Source of the DNA: Gammaproteobacteria bacterium RIFCSPHIGHO2_12_FULL_35_23
GTDB lineage: Bacteria; Pseudomonadota; Gammaproteobacteria; UBA12402
Length of the DNA stretch: 64,000 bases
Assembly: GCA_001801465.1 (NCBI GenBank)
Contig: MGXT01000018.1
Location: forward strand, 1-64,000
Direction: 5' to 3'
Shown: positions 53,660 through 64,000 of the stretch, piece by piece
Position numbering within the stretch: position 1 is the stretch's first letter
How the letters are laid out: every line of letters starts with the position of its first letter
Position numbers and translations under genes: made by a program
The notes under the pieces: model-generated
Seen by the model: the letters and a program-made list of their open reading frames with translations, nothing else
The model's database searches: none
What the model was told of the DNA's origin: nothing

Positions 53660-55711
53660 ATGACAGAATATAATCACTGGCAGATAGAAAAAAATAAAAG
53701 TGGAATCGTATGGCTGTTATTTAATCGACAAGGATTAGGTGTTAATACATTTAATGTAGAGGCGTTGACTGAATTTGATAAGATTCTTGATCGTATTTAC
53801 AATGATAAAGATTGCATGGGTGTGATAATAGGTTCAGCAAAAAAAGCGAGCTTTATTGCAGGAGCTGATATAGAGCAATTTATTAAAGTTAAAGACGAAG
53901 CTGAAGCTTATGAATTTATTAAAAAAGCACATGACATTTTTAATAAGCTTGAAGCATTAAAAGTTCCAACAGTAGCTATGATCAATGGCGTTTGTTTGGG
54001 TGGTGGTACAGAAATGGCATTATCCTGTAATTATCGAGTGATGGTGTCTGATGAACCTAAAGCTAAAATTGGTTTACCAGAAATAATGTTAGGTATTTTT
54101 CCGGGTTGGGGTGGTTCAGTAAGGTTGCCTAGGTTAATTGGATCAATTAGCGCTATGGATTTAATGCTAACAGGCCGAGCTATCGATGCTAAAAAAGCAG
54201 AGCGAGTAGGTATGATTGATGTAGCAGTGCCTGCTCGTCATTTAAAGCGAGCTGCTGAAGCCTATATTGTAACTAAGCCGGCAAAACATAAGCCAAGTAA
54301 CATTCAAAAACTAACCAATGCAGAAGGTGTTCGAAAAATCCTAGCAAGTAAAATGCGTAAACAAGTGGCTAGCAACAAAGTAAGCCAAGTGCATTACCCT
54401 GCTCCCTATGCTTTAATTGCCAATTGGGAAAAATACGGAGTTTCTAATAAAGCTTTTGAAGGTGAGGCAAGAGCTGTCTCCAGTTTAGTAGTAGGAAGTA
54501 CAGCTCAGAACTTAATTCGAGTCTTCTTTTTGCAACAACGCTTAAAAGGGATGGGAAAGGGAGTTAATTTTAAAGTAAAGCATGTTCATGTAATTGGCGC
54601 AGGCACTATGGGAGGAGATATAGCAGCTTGGTGTGCTTTACAAGGCATGACAGTTACTTTACAAGATCGTGAGGCTAAGTTTATAGCTCCAGCAATTAAG
54701 CGGGCTGCGAAACTATATGAAGGAAAGTTAAAAAAACCTGAGCTAGTACAAGAAGTATTAGATCGATTAATACCCGATGTTCAGGGTAACGGAGTTAAAC
54801 AAGCGGATTTAGTCATTGAAGCAATTTTTGAAGATCTTAAAGTTAAGCAAGCGCTATTTAAAGATTTAGAAGTGAAAATGAAACCCGGCGCTGTAATGGC
54901 GACTAATACCTCAAGTATCCCACTTGATGAAATAAACCAGGTATTGAATCACCCTGAACGTTTAGTTGGCATTCATTTTTTTAATCCAGTTGCTAAAATG
55001 CCTTTAGTGGAAATTGTTTATGGACAAAAAACAGATGAGACTGTAAAGCAACATGCTATAGCATTTGTTAGAGCTATCGATCGCTTGCCACTACCTGTTA
55101 AAAGTGAGCCTGGTTTTTTAGTTAATCGAATTTTAATGCCATATTTACTAGAATCATTAAATCTTTATCAAGAAGGAGTTTCTCCAACTTTGATAGATAA
55201 GGCAGCAGTCAAATTTGGTATGCCAATGGGGCCGGTGGAGCTAGCTGATAAAGTGGGATTGGATGTTTGTCTGCATGTAGCAAAAAATTTAAGTATTTAT
55301 TTTGGAACAGAGGTGCCTGAGTTTTTAGAAAAGAAAGTTGCTGCTGGTGAGTTAGGTGTTAAATCTGGTAAGGGCTTTTATCAATATAGTGCAAAAGGTA
55401 AGCCTATCAAGCCTGAAATTAAAGGCGTCTTAAAACTTACCGAACAAGAAATAGCTGATCGGCTAATTTTACGCTATTTGAATGAAGCTGCGGCTTGTTT
55501 AAGAGAAGGAATTGTAGAAGATAGTGATTTATTAGATGCGGGGATGATTTTTGGAACAGGGTTCGCCCCTTTTCGCGGCGGTCCTATGCACTATGCAAAG
55601 CAAGAAGGTTTTGAAGTTATTGCTAATAAGCTTAAAGAGTTTGAAACTAGATTTAGTAAATATTTCAAACCTGATTCAGAGTGGCAAGTGCTGATAAATA
55701 AGAATGAATAA
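53660..55711 (+). CDS. fadJ: Enoyl-CoA hydratase/3-hydroxyacyl-CoA dehydrogenase, FadJ type
   Basis: 683 residues. N-terminal hydratase domain with FIAGADIEQF, CLGGGTEMALSC and GLPEIMLGIFPGWGGSVRLP; then the NAD-binding motif VIGAGTMGGDIAAWCA and the dehydrogenase motif GIHFFNPVAKMPLVEIV. It catalyses the middle two steps of beta-oxidation. Pairing with FadI favours FadJ over FadB. Confidence 0.92.
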   Translation: MTEYNHWQIEKNKSGIVWLLFNRQGLGVNTFNVEALTEFDKILDRIYNDKDCMGVIIGSAKKASFIAGADIEQFIKVKDEAEAYEFIKKAHDIFNKLEALKVPTVAMINGVCLGGGTEMALSCNYRVMVSDEPKAKIGLPEIMLGIFPGWGGSVRLPRLIGSISAMDLMLTGRAIDAKKAERVGMIDVAVPARHLKRAAEAYIVTKPAKHKPSNIQKLTNAEGVRKILASKMRKQVASNKVSQVHYPAPYALIANWEKYGVSNKAFEGEARAVSSLVVGSTAQNLIRVFFLQQRLKGMGKGVNFKVKHVHVIGAGTMGGDIAAWCALQGMTVTLQDREAKFIAPAIKRAAKLYEGKLKKPELVQEVLDRLIPDVQGNGVKQADLVIEAIFEDLKVKQALFKDLEVKMKPGAVMATNTSSIPLDEINQVLNHPERLVGIHFFNPVAKMPLVEIVYGQKTDETVKQHAIAFVRAIDRLPLPVKSEPGFLVNRILMPYLLESLNLYQEGVSPTLIDKAAVKFGMPMGPVELADKVGLDVCLHVAKNLSIYFGTEVPEFLEKKVAAGELGVKSGKGFYQYSAKGKPIKPEIKGVLKLTEQEIADRLILRYLNEAAACLREGIVEDSDLLDAGMIFGTGFAPFRGGPMHYAKQEGFEVIANKLKEFETRFSKYFKPDSEWQVLINKNE

Positions 55712-55785
55712 CACTATTGACAGATAAAGGGGTGTCTTTAAACGCACCTTTATTATTTTAATAGAAATTCAATGGAAAAAAATAG

Positions 55786-56667
55786 TTGATATTTTTTGAT
55801 TTTACTAGTACTAAAAAACTATCAGCGATTTTTAAAATCGCTTTATCAGCGTCTCTCTATGGTTGTTTAGGTTATTTAGGAACCGTTTTACTCCATAATC
55901 AAATGTCAACTCCCGCTATGTTATTTTGGCGATTTAGTATAGCAAGCCTTTGGATGCTCCCTTTTTTATTTAAAGGGATGAATATTATTAAATCTACCAA
56001 TAAAAGTATGTTACTAATAATTTTTATTTTTGGAGGAATTTGTTACAGTGGTTGTAGTGGGTTTTATTTTCTAGCTAGCCAAAGAATTGGTACAGGTTTC
56101 GCAATGGTTATCTACTTTTTGTATCCCGTGCTAATTATATTGTTTACCTGGCTATTTGAAAGAGAGGTTATTTCTTTCGGGATGTTTTGTGCTGTAATAG
56201 GCGTGCTCATAGGACTGATATTACTTAAGGGTCACAGTGCTCATGAATTAAATTCTTTAGGAATAGTCTTTGCGCTATTATCAGCTATTTCTTACGCAGC
56301 CTATGTTTATGGCGGTCAATATATAGCAAGATTGCTACCTTCTCATTTATTAACACTAGTGGTTTGTTTAGGCTGCTCCTTTTTATTTTTATTATTAGCC
56401 GTATTGACTCATACTTGGTCTTATCCAGTTAATTTGAAAATGTGGACAGCAGCCATTTCTCTTGGTGTTTTTTCAACTGCATTACCTATTCAATTGTTAC
56501 TTGATGGAATGAAAACTATACATTCAACTAAAGCTTCCATGCTTTCAGTCTTAGAGCCCACTGTAACAGTTTTGTTAGGAGTTGTACTTTTAAGAGAAAG
56601 TTTTTCTTTTTTGCAATTAATAGGCGTCGCTATTATTCTAATTAGTGCTTTAGCCGTTCAAATTTGA
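55786..56667 (+). CDS. EamA/DMT-family transporter
   Basis: 293 residues, ten predicted helices in two EamA halves (ASLYGCLGYLGTVLL...; GIVFALLSAISYAAYVYGG...). The start shown is TTG 55,786; an ATG at 55,772 is in another frame and stops at once, and the next in-frame ATG would remove helix 1. Family members export amino acids and metabolites. Substrate unknown. Confidence 0.82.
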   Translation: MIFFDFTSTKKLSAIFKIALSASLYGCLGYLGTVLLHNQMSTPAMLFWRFSIASLWMLPFLFKGMNIIKSTNKSMLLIIFIFGGICYSGCSGFYFLASQRIGTGFAMVIYFLYPVLIILFTWLFEREVISFGMFCAVIGVLIGLILLKGHSAHELNSLGIVFALLSAISYAAYVYGGQYIARLLPSHLLTLVVCLGCSFLFLLLAVLTHTWSYPVNLKMWTAAISLGVFSTALPIQLLLDGMKTIHSTKASMLSVLEPTVTVLLGVVLLRESFSFLQLIGVAIILISALAVQI

Positions 56668-56679
56668 ACAACTAGCCTC

Positions 56680-57339
56680 TTATTTTAATAATGAGCTTTT
56701 AAATTTAGTAACTAAAAGTTCACTATTGGGTACACTATTCATTAGCCATTCTAGAGTAATTTTATTTTTTTCTTCATCTGTAAGTTGCCAAGCTATTGAA
56801 GATTGGTGAATTTTTTTAATAAATGCATAAATGGTTAAACCTGTGCTAACAGAAATATTAAGACTTTGAGTAAAGCCATACATAGGAATATAAATTTGAT
56901 GATCTGCAAGTTGATGAATAGCTTCGCCTATACCAGATTCTTCATTGCCAAAGCAAAGTGCCGTTTTTTGAGTGATATCTATCTCTTCAATTAATTTGCT
57001 ATCAGGTCTTAAGCTAGTGGCTACAATTTGATAACCTTGGGTTTTAAGAGCCTGAAGACAGCTAAAACTATCTTGATAAGAGTGGGTATTAATCCAATTA
57101 GCTGCCCCCAGAACTATTCCTCTGGCTGGCTTAAATTTATGCAAGGATTCAATGAAGTAAAGGTCTTGGATACCAAAGCATTCACAGGTTCGTAGCACTG
57201 CACTGGCATTATAGGAGTGGTAAATATTTTCTAGAACGACGGTTAGATAACGAGTTCGGGTTGATAGAATTTCAGCTATTCTATTAAGCCTTTGGCTAGT
57301 AATAAATTGTGAAAGATATTCAATGAGTTCTATTGTCAA
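56680..57339 (-). CDS. trmH: tRNA (guanosine-18-2'-O)-methyltransferase TrmH
   Basis: 219 residues of the SPOUT fold. Motif 1 has LENIYHSYNASAVLRTCE; motif 2 CFGNEESGIGEAI; motif 3 YGFTQSLNISVSTGLTIYAF. N-terminal RLNRIAEILSTRTRYLTVVL matches TrmH. It methylates G18 in the tRNA D-loop. Confidence 0.93.
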   Translation of the reverse strand: MTIELIEYLSQFITSQRLNRIAEILSTRTRYLTVVLENIYHSYNASAVLRTCECFGIQDLYFIESLHKFKPARGIVLGAANWINTHSYQDSFSCLQALKTQGYQIVATSLRPDSKLIEEIDITQKTALCFGNEESGIGEAIHQLADHQIYIPMYGFTQSLNISVSTGLTIYAFIKKIHQSSIAWQLTDEEKNKITLEWLMNSVPNSELLVTKFKSSLLK

Positions 57340-57474
57340 GTTATCACGTATAGTATTTAAATTTCTGATTGTAACAAATATTAACCCAACTGATAATTTT
57401 TATTAAAAAACTCATAGCGGGCTTATTAGGTGTTAAGTATAATTTATCATATTTTCATTCTAGATAGGTTAATA

Positions 57475-58203
57475 ATGTCTAAAAAGCTACAAGCGCAAGG
57501 GACTTGGCCGCCACCCTATATAATCAGGCGTAGTGTCAAAGCTAAAAACATTTTATTAAATATAGCCCCAGCTAAAGGCTTGGAAATTGTATTACCTAGT
57601 CGAGTTAGTATTGCTCAAGCTAAAGCTTTTTTAGAAAGTAAGCGAGAGTGGGTTGAAAAACATTATCAAGGCTCAATTATTGAGATGGTCACGGAGCCTG
57701 CTAAATACCCTAAAGAGATTCATCTGCCAGCAATTAATAAGCATTGGGGACTTAGATATGAGCTATCAAATTCTAATATGCTTAAGCTAATTGAAGCGCC
57801 TAGTCAGCTGGCTATAGTAGGTAAATTGGCAGACTTTAGAGCCTGTGTTCCTCAGCTAAAGTTTTTTTTAAAGAAAATGGCGCATTGTTATCTTGTGCCT
57901 AAATTAGATGATATTTGTAAAGAGACAGGTTTAAAATATAGAAGTTTATCTTGGCGATTTCAAAAAACACTTTGGGGGAGTTGTACTATTAGAGCAGAAC
58001 TAAGTTTAAACGCAAAGATGCTATTTTTAAAATCACACTTAGTCGAGCACATTATGCTCCATGAATTATGTCACTCTAAACATATGGATCACTCTAAACG
58101 ATTTTGGCAGTTGGTTGCTACTTATTCAAAAAATTATTTAACTTATGAGGAAGAACTCAAAGAAATTAATAAGCTGCTTCCCGAGTGGTGTATTTTATTA
58201 TGA
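57475..58203 (+). CDS. YgjP-like (M48/DUF45) zinc metallopeptidase-fold protein
   Basis: 242 residues from ATG 57,475, chosen because an AGG box lies before it and the upstream extension is not family-like. The C-terminal zinc motif is HIMLHELCHSKHMDHSKRFW (HExxH plus later His), the hallmark of YgjP/UTP-pyrophosphatase-associated proteins. The upstream WGSCTIRAELSLNAKM also fits. Physiological substrate uncertain. Confidence 0.88.
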   Translation: MSKKLQAQGTWPPPYIIRRSVKAKNILLNIAPAKGLEIVLPSRVSIAQAKAFLESKREWVEKHYQGSIIEMVTEPAKYPKEIHLPAINKHWGLRYELSNSNMLKLIEAPSQLAIVGKLADFRACVPQLKFFLKKMAHCYLVPKLDDICKETGLKYRSLSWRFQKTLWGSCTIRAELSLNAKMLFLKSHLVEHIMLHELCHSKHMDHSKRFWQLVATYSKNYLTYEEELKEINKLLPEWCILL

Positions 58204-58205
58204 CT

Positions 58206-58907
58206 TTAATTAGGACTAATATAAATTAATGCCCCAAATAATGGATGATCAAAGTAACCAAATTGATTTAACGCTAAGTTTTCCTGTCCTTTTAAGGTGT
58301 AGGTTATTAATGGAATAAGTCCATATTGTTGAACATTAAGATTATCCAAGGGTTGCGGTAAAGTTAAATAAAGATCGGTAGCAACATTGAAGACTTTAGA
58401 GTAGTCTATTTTAATTAAACCATTAATTTCCCAGAAGACGGCATTACTTAAAGGAGATAAAGAGTTGGTATCAAGTTGTTTCATGGCAATGGGTTGGCCT
58501 GAAGCATCATAGGCTTGTCCACCAAAAACATGAATCCATTGATCAGGTTTATCGCTAGCAGGTTGTTTCCAAGCAATATTTAAGATTATCTGATTACCAT
58601 GACTAGTTAGTCTTTCGATCGTAGTTGTTAATCCAACTTGATTAGGATCTAAAAGTTGATACTGATTAAAAAAAGTTTCTGTGTCTATATTTTGCGGCAA
58701 AACACTATTGGCTGGTAGTAGTCTGATGGAGTGAGTAATAGCAGGTAAAATTAATTGTGAGGGCCAGGTTTCACTTTTTAAAGTTTGTTTAGTAATATGG
58801 CTAAATACAATTAAATTTACTTTTACTGTAGGAAGGTTTTCCGCCCTTAGTAGATAAGGTTGAAATAAGATTATAAATAATAATACTAATTTAACCCGGT
58901 TACACAT
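58206..58907 (-). CDS. CsiV-like (DUF2803) periplasmic protein
   Basis: 233 residues with a signal peptide (LVLLFIILFQPYLLRAEN). The mature start VKVNLIVFSHITKQ...ETWP matches the CsiV family's V-x-x-I-V-F opening, and the C-terminus LTLPQPLDNLN fits. CsiV binds peptidoglycan and supports LpoA-type lipoproteins in Vibrio. Convergent with the YgjP-like gene. Confidence 0.75.
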   Translation of the reverse strand: MCNRVKLVLLFIILFQPYLLRAENLPTVKVNLIVFSHITKQTLKSETWPSQLILPAITHSIRLLPANSVLPQNIDTETFFNQYQLLDPNQVGLTTTIERLTSHGNQIILNIAWKQPASDKPDQWIHVFGGQAYDASGQPIAMKQLDTNSLSPLSNAVFWEINGLIKIDYSKVFNVATDLYLTLPQPLDNLNVQQYGLIPLITYTLKGQENLALNQFGYFDHPLFGALIYISPN

Positions 58908-58936
58908 GCTTTAAAAATAACCATCCCTAGTTAACT

Positions 58937-58959
58937 TTACCATACTTTAAGTATGGTAA
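58937..58959. repeat. Perfect 23-bp palindrome upstream of csiV-like and ligA genes
   Basis: TTACCATACTT (58,937-58,947) and AAGTATGGTAA (58,949-58,959) pair around a single T. It lies 30 bp before the csiV-like ATG and 200 bp before ligA. No T-run follows on either strand, so an operator is likelier than a terminator. Confidence 0.6.
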
Positions 58960-59126
58960 GCTCTTAAGGTCTTGTCAAAAGCATTTAATAACTGTTATGT
59001 TAAAAAGGCGCTAGCCGAAGAAAAAATATAACTTCAATTATAACGTATTTGTATTTATAACTTATTAATAAATATAGTATTATAATCAGATAGGTTATGT
59101 GGTTAAATTTTATCAATTTTAAATGA

Positions 59127-61166
<2,040 letters not shown>

Positions 61167-61193
61167 ATTTAAAATGAAATAATTAAATATAAT

Positions 61194-64000
61194 GTGAAAA
61201 ACCTTAATCAAAATAGAAATAAAATTTTATATAAAAAAACACTCCATCAATTATTTCAACAACAGATTAAAAAAAATCCCCAAAAAATTGCTGTTATTGA
61301 TGATAATCAGTCTTTGACCTATCAAGAGTTAGATGAGCAATCTAATCAACTAGCAAGATTTTTAAGAAATTACCATCAAGTTGAAAATAATCAGTCTTTT
61401 AAGAATAGTAATTATATTATTTTATGCCTAGAGCGAAGTGTAGATCTATTAGTAAGTATTCTTGCTATATTAAAATCTGGAGGAATATATGTACCGATTG
61501 ATCCTGAAACACCAGTAGCAAGAATGCGATTTATTGTTAATGATGTAAAACCTAGGTTATTGTTGGGATATAAAGGTATTAGGAAAAAATTAAGAAATTT
61601 ACAAGATTTTGATAAAAATTTTAAAATAATTTTAATTGATGATTGTAAATTTATTCATGAGTCAAAAAAGAATCTTCCAAATTATAATTCTGCCAATGAT
61701 TTGGCCTATGTTATTTATACTTCTGGAACTACAGGTTATCCGAAAGGAGTAATGATGACTCATAAATCTGCTAATAATGTTATCTTAGCACAGATACCTG
61801 TATATCAATTAAATGAATTATCAAAAGTTTATTTGGCAGTATCTTGTGCATTTGATGTATCAATATTAGCTATGTTTAGTGCTTTATTATCTGGCTCTAG
61901 TCTTTATATCTCTAAACAGATAGGAATTAATAAAGAGCTAATTGAAAAATACGCAGTAACTCATTTAACTCTCCCGGTTGCTTTACTTCCTGCTTTACAG
62001 CAAATTGAATTAAATTCTATTCAAACTCTTGTACTAGGAGGAGAAAAATTAGGTAAAAAAGTAATTTCTTTTTTATTAACAAAAATTGCAAATATAGTTT
62101 ATGAATATGGAGTAACAGAAGCCTGTATTACTAATACTTATAGGATATTAAAAAATAAAAAAAACATTAATATTGGTAGGCCAATTGCTAATACAAAAGT
62201 TTATATTTTAAATAAAAACTTACAGCTTGCTAAGAGAGGTGAGATAGGTGAAATTTATATAAGTGGTTTAGGACTGGCCTGTGGTTATTTGAACAGGCCT
62301 GAGCTGACAAAGGAAAAATTTTTAGATAATTTTTTAGCTAGTGAAACTGATAAAAAGCTTGGATATTCTCGTTTATATAAAACAGGAGATTTAGGCCGTT
62401 ATCTTTCTGATGGTAATATAGAATTTATTGGTCGAGATGATGATCAAGTTAAAATTAACGGATATCGTATTGAAATTTCAGAAATTGAAAATACTTTGTT
62501 ACAGCTGCCTGAAATCTATCAGGCAATTGTTGTAGTTAAAATTAAAAAAACGGGAGGGCTTAAACAAAAATCTTTAATTGTTTTTTTTACTTCTCAAGTT
62601 AACTCTAAGTTTTCAGAAAAAAGTTTAATGGTAAAATTAGCTAAAATTCTACCTAATTATATGATTCCCAATAAAATGATTCAATTAGATTCTTTTCCTT
62701 TAACTAGAAACGGAAAAATTGACAGTAATGCATTATTAAAATTGACTGCTATAAAAAATAAAATAGTTTTATTGCCTAGAAATGAAATTGAAATAATACT
62801 TTGTAAGATATGGCAAGATTTATTGGGTCTTAAGCAGGTTGGTATTAAAGATAATTTCTTTAAAATAGGTGGAAACTCTATTTTAGCAATTCAATTAGCG
62901 CATATACTGACTGAAAAATTTAATATCAAAATTTCTGTTGTAGAGATTTTTAATTGTAAAACTATTTTTAGATTATCTGGCTATATTATAAAAGCACCAA
63001 AAAGCTGCAATATTTCTATTGAGAAGAGTATAAAACCACCTTTATCCTATTCACAGCAAGGCTTATTATTTATTGAGCATTATGAAGCAGGAACAAATGC
63101 TTATCACATCCCTTTTTTGTTACGATTATCAAAGACAATTAAAAATTATTCATTAATACAAGCCTTACAAGCACTTGTTGGTCGACATCAAATATTAAAT
63201 AGTATTATTTGTCAGGATAAAAAAGGCATTTATTATCAACGAGTTTTAGATAGAAAAATACAAATAAATGAATATTGTTTTAATAAAATACAGGATTTGA
63301 ACTCTCATTTAATAAAAGATATCAATAAGCCATTTAAGTTACACACGGAGCGACCAATTAGAATAAAGATCTATCAACTTAATTCCAATAAAAAATCTAA
63401 AGTTATAAATTATTTATTTATAAATGTTCATCATATTGCGTTCGATGGTTGGTCAATCAATATTTTTTTCCAAGAACTTTATTCCTATTATCTATATTAT
63501 TTACAGAACGAGATGATCAATTTATCGCCGGTTATTCAATACAAAAATTATGCTACTTGGCAGAGAAAAGAAGCTTTTAAAAAACAAACTATTTATTGGC
63601 AGGATAAATTAGAAGGTTTTACAAATCTGATATTGCAAACTGATAAACCTCGTCCTAGTCATATTAACTATCAGGGTGATGAAGTTATTTTTAAACTATC
63701 AGCGGAAGTATCTAATAAGATAAGAAATATTATAAAAAAATTAGATTGTACTTTGTATACCTTTTTACTCGGCGCATTTTATCTATTACTTTATAATTAT
63801 ACCGAGCAAAAAGATTTAATTATTGGCACACCTATGGCAAATAGAAAACAAAGAGAATTTAATAATACAATTGGAGTTTTTGTTAATAGCGTACCATTAC
63901 GAACTATTATTGATCCGCAGAAAAAATTTTTTACATTTATTCAAGATTTACAAAATAATTTAATTGATATTCAAAAGTACGAAGAATTACCATTTGAAAA
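61194..64000 (+). CDS. Non-ribosomal peptide synthetase, A-T-C start, runs off the right edge
   Basis: 935 codons are visible from GTG 61,194. An adenylation domain (residues about 20-520) shows VIYTSGTTGYPKGV near 173, EYGVTEACIT, LYKTGDLGR, GRDDDQVKINGYRIE and TRNGKID. A carrier domain has its phosphopantetheine Ser near 562 (FFKIGGNSILAI). A condensation domain begins LSYSQQGLLF and has HHIAFDGWS near 746 and IGTPMANR. A loading module without an upstream condensation domain means this is probably a first synthetase. The start has no clear ribosome site. It lies 27 bp after ligA. Substrate specificity was not deduced. Confidence 0.92.
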   Translation, partial: MKNLNQNRNKILYKKTLHQLFQQQIKKNPQKIAVIDDNQSLTYQELDEQSNQLARFLRNYHQVENNQSFKNSNYIILCLERSVDLLVSILAILKSGGIYVPIDPETPVARMRFIVNDVKPRLLLGYKGIRKKLRNLQDFDKNFKIILIDDCKFIHESKKNLPNYNSANDLAYVIYTSGTTGYPKGVMMTHKSANNVILAQIPVYQLNELSKVYLAVSCAFDVSILAMFSALLSGSSLYISKQIGINKELIEKYAVTHLTLPVALLPALQQIELNSIQTLVLGGEKLGKKVISFLLTKIANIVYEYGVTEACITNTYRILKNKKNINIGRPIANTKVYILNKNLQLAKRGEIGEIYISGLGLACGYLNRPELTKEKFLDNFLASETDKKLGYSRLYKTGDLGRYLSDGNIEFIGRDDDQVKINGYRIEISEIENTLLQLPEIYQAIVVVKIKKTGGLKQKSLIVFFTSQVNSKFSEKSLMVKLAKILPNYMIPNKMIQLDSFPLTRNGKIDSNALLKLTAIKNKIVLLPRNEIEIILCKIWQDLLGLKQVGIKDNFFKIGGNSILAIQLAHILTEKFNIKISVVEIFNCKTIFRLSGYIIKAPKSCNISIEKSIKPPLSYSQQGLLFIEHYEAGTNAYHIPFLLRLSKTIKNYSLIQALQALVGRHQILNSIICQDKKGIYYQRVLDRKIQINEYCFNKIQDLNSHLIKDINKPFKLHTERPIRIKIYQLNSNKKSKVINYLFINVHHIAFDGWSINIFFQELYSYYLYYLQNEMINLSPVIQYKNYATWQRKEAFKKQTIYWQDKLEGFTNLILQTDKPRPSHINYQGDEVIFKLSAEVSNKIRNIIKKLDCTLYTFLLGAFYLLLYNYTEQKDLIIGTPMANRKQREFNNTIGVFVNSVPLRTIIDPQKKFFTFIQDLQNNLIDIQKYEELPFE

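Noticed and set aside
55772..55790. Frameshift in the A-run before the EamA gene
   Set aside because: Adding or removing one A from the ATG frame leads to a stop either way, so a TTG start is the simpler reading.

Overview
The window looks like the chromosome of a low-GC gammaproteobacterium, most probably of the order Legionellales (Legionella, Coxiella, Aquicella, Rickettsiella or Berkiella relatives). The evidence is the housekeeping block tRNAs-tig-clpP-clpX-lon-hupB-tRNAs-ppiD, a FadE/FadI/FadJ beta-oxidation set, and several proteins of the kind seen among Dot/Icm effectors: a giant LRR protein, an Ala/Arg/Glu repeat protein, and a small gene behind a PmrA-box-like sequence. No gene of the Dot/Icm machine lies in the window, so the order is an inference.

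Layout. (1) 1-22,011 is an accessory island. It is bracketed by two related tyrosine integrase genes in opposite orientation, the left one cut by the window edge and the right one a fragment. Each is followed by the same ~67-bp element with inverted ATTATGTAAAG arms. Inside are two biosynthetic clusters. The minus-strand cluster (1,174-7,367) is a thiazole/oxazole-modified RiPP (TOMM/LAP) operon: a 46-residue precursor peptide, a fused cyclodehydratase with YcaO domain, a SagB-type dehydrogenase, an MFS exporter, a GNAT acetyltransferase and a secreted alpha/beta hydrolase. The plus-strand cluster (10,501-20,070) has counterparts of toxB, toxC, toxE, toxD and toxA of toxoflavin (azapteridine) biosynthesis. 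It adds a VOC protein, an FMN reductase, a MetX-like acyltransferase, a CysK-like PLP enzyme and an MFS exporter. Between the clusters lie a queuosine-precursor transporter, an S24-type repressor with candidate operators, and a hairpin-rich intergenic stretch that may hold an RNA or tiny peptide genes.

(2) 22,053-28,226 carries defence and housekeeping genes: a Bcr/CflA exporter, an APH(6)-like kinase, ABC-F YbiT, a host-attachment-type protein and a trehalose-phosphatase-like HAD protein. (3) 28,227-36,786 holds the LRR protein, a small gene with the PmrA-like box, a PRPP synthetase / thymidine phosphorylase / beta-CASP operon, an acidic hypothetical and folD. (4) 36,894-46,845 holds four tRNAs, tig-clpP-clpX-lon-hupB, two tRNAs, ppiD and fabI. 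(5) 46,966-58,907 holds a CBS protein, the repeat protein, a Cys-rich lipoprotein, the fad operon, an EamA permease, trmH, a YgjP-like protease and a CsiV-like protein. (6) 59,160-64,000 holds ligA and the start of an NRPS gene (A-T-C order) that runs off the right edge.

The most notable content is the pairing of an azapteridine-type cluster with a TOMM cluster on one integrase-bracketed island, in what looks like an intracellular lineage, with a third natural-product gene (NRPS) at the window's end. Identifications rest on reading sequence motifs and gene order. No database search was run.
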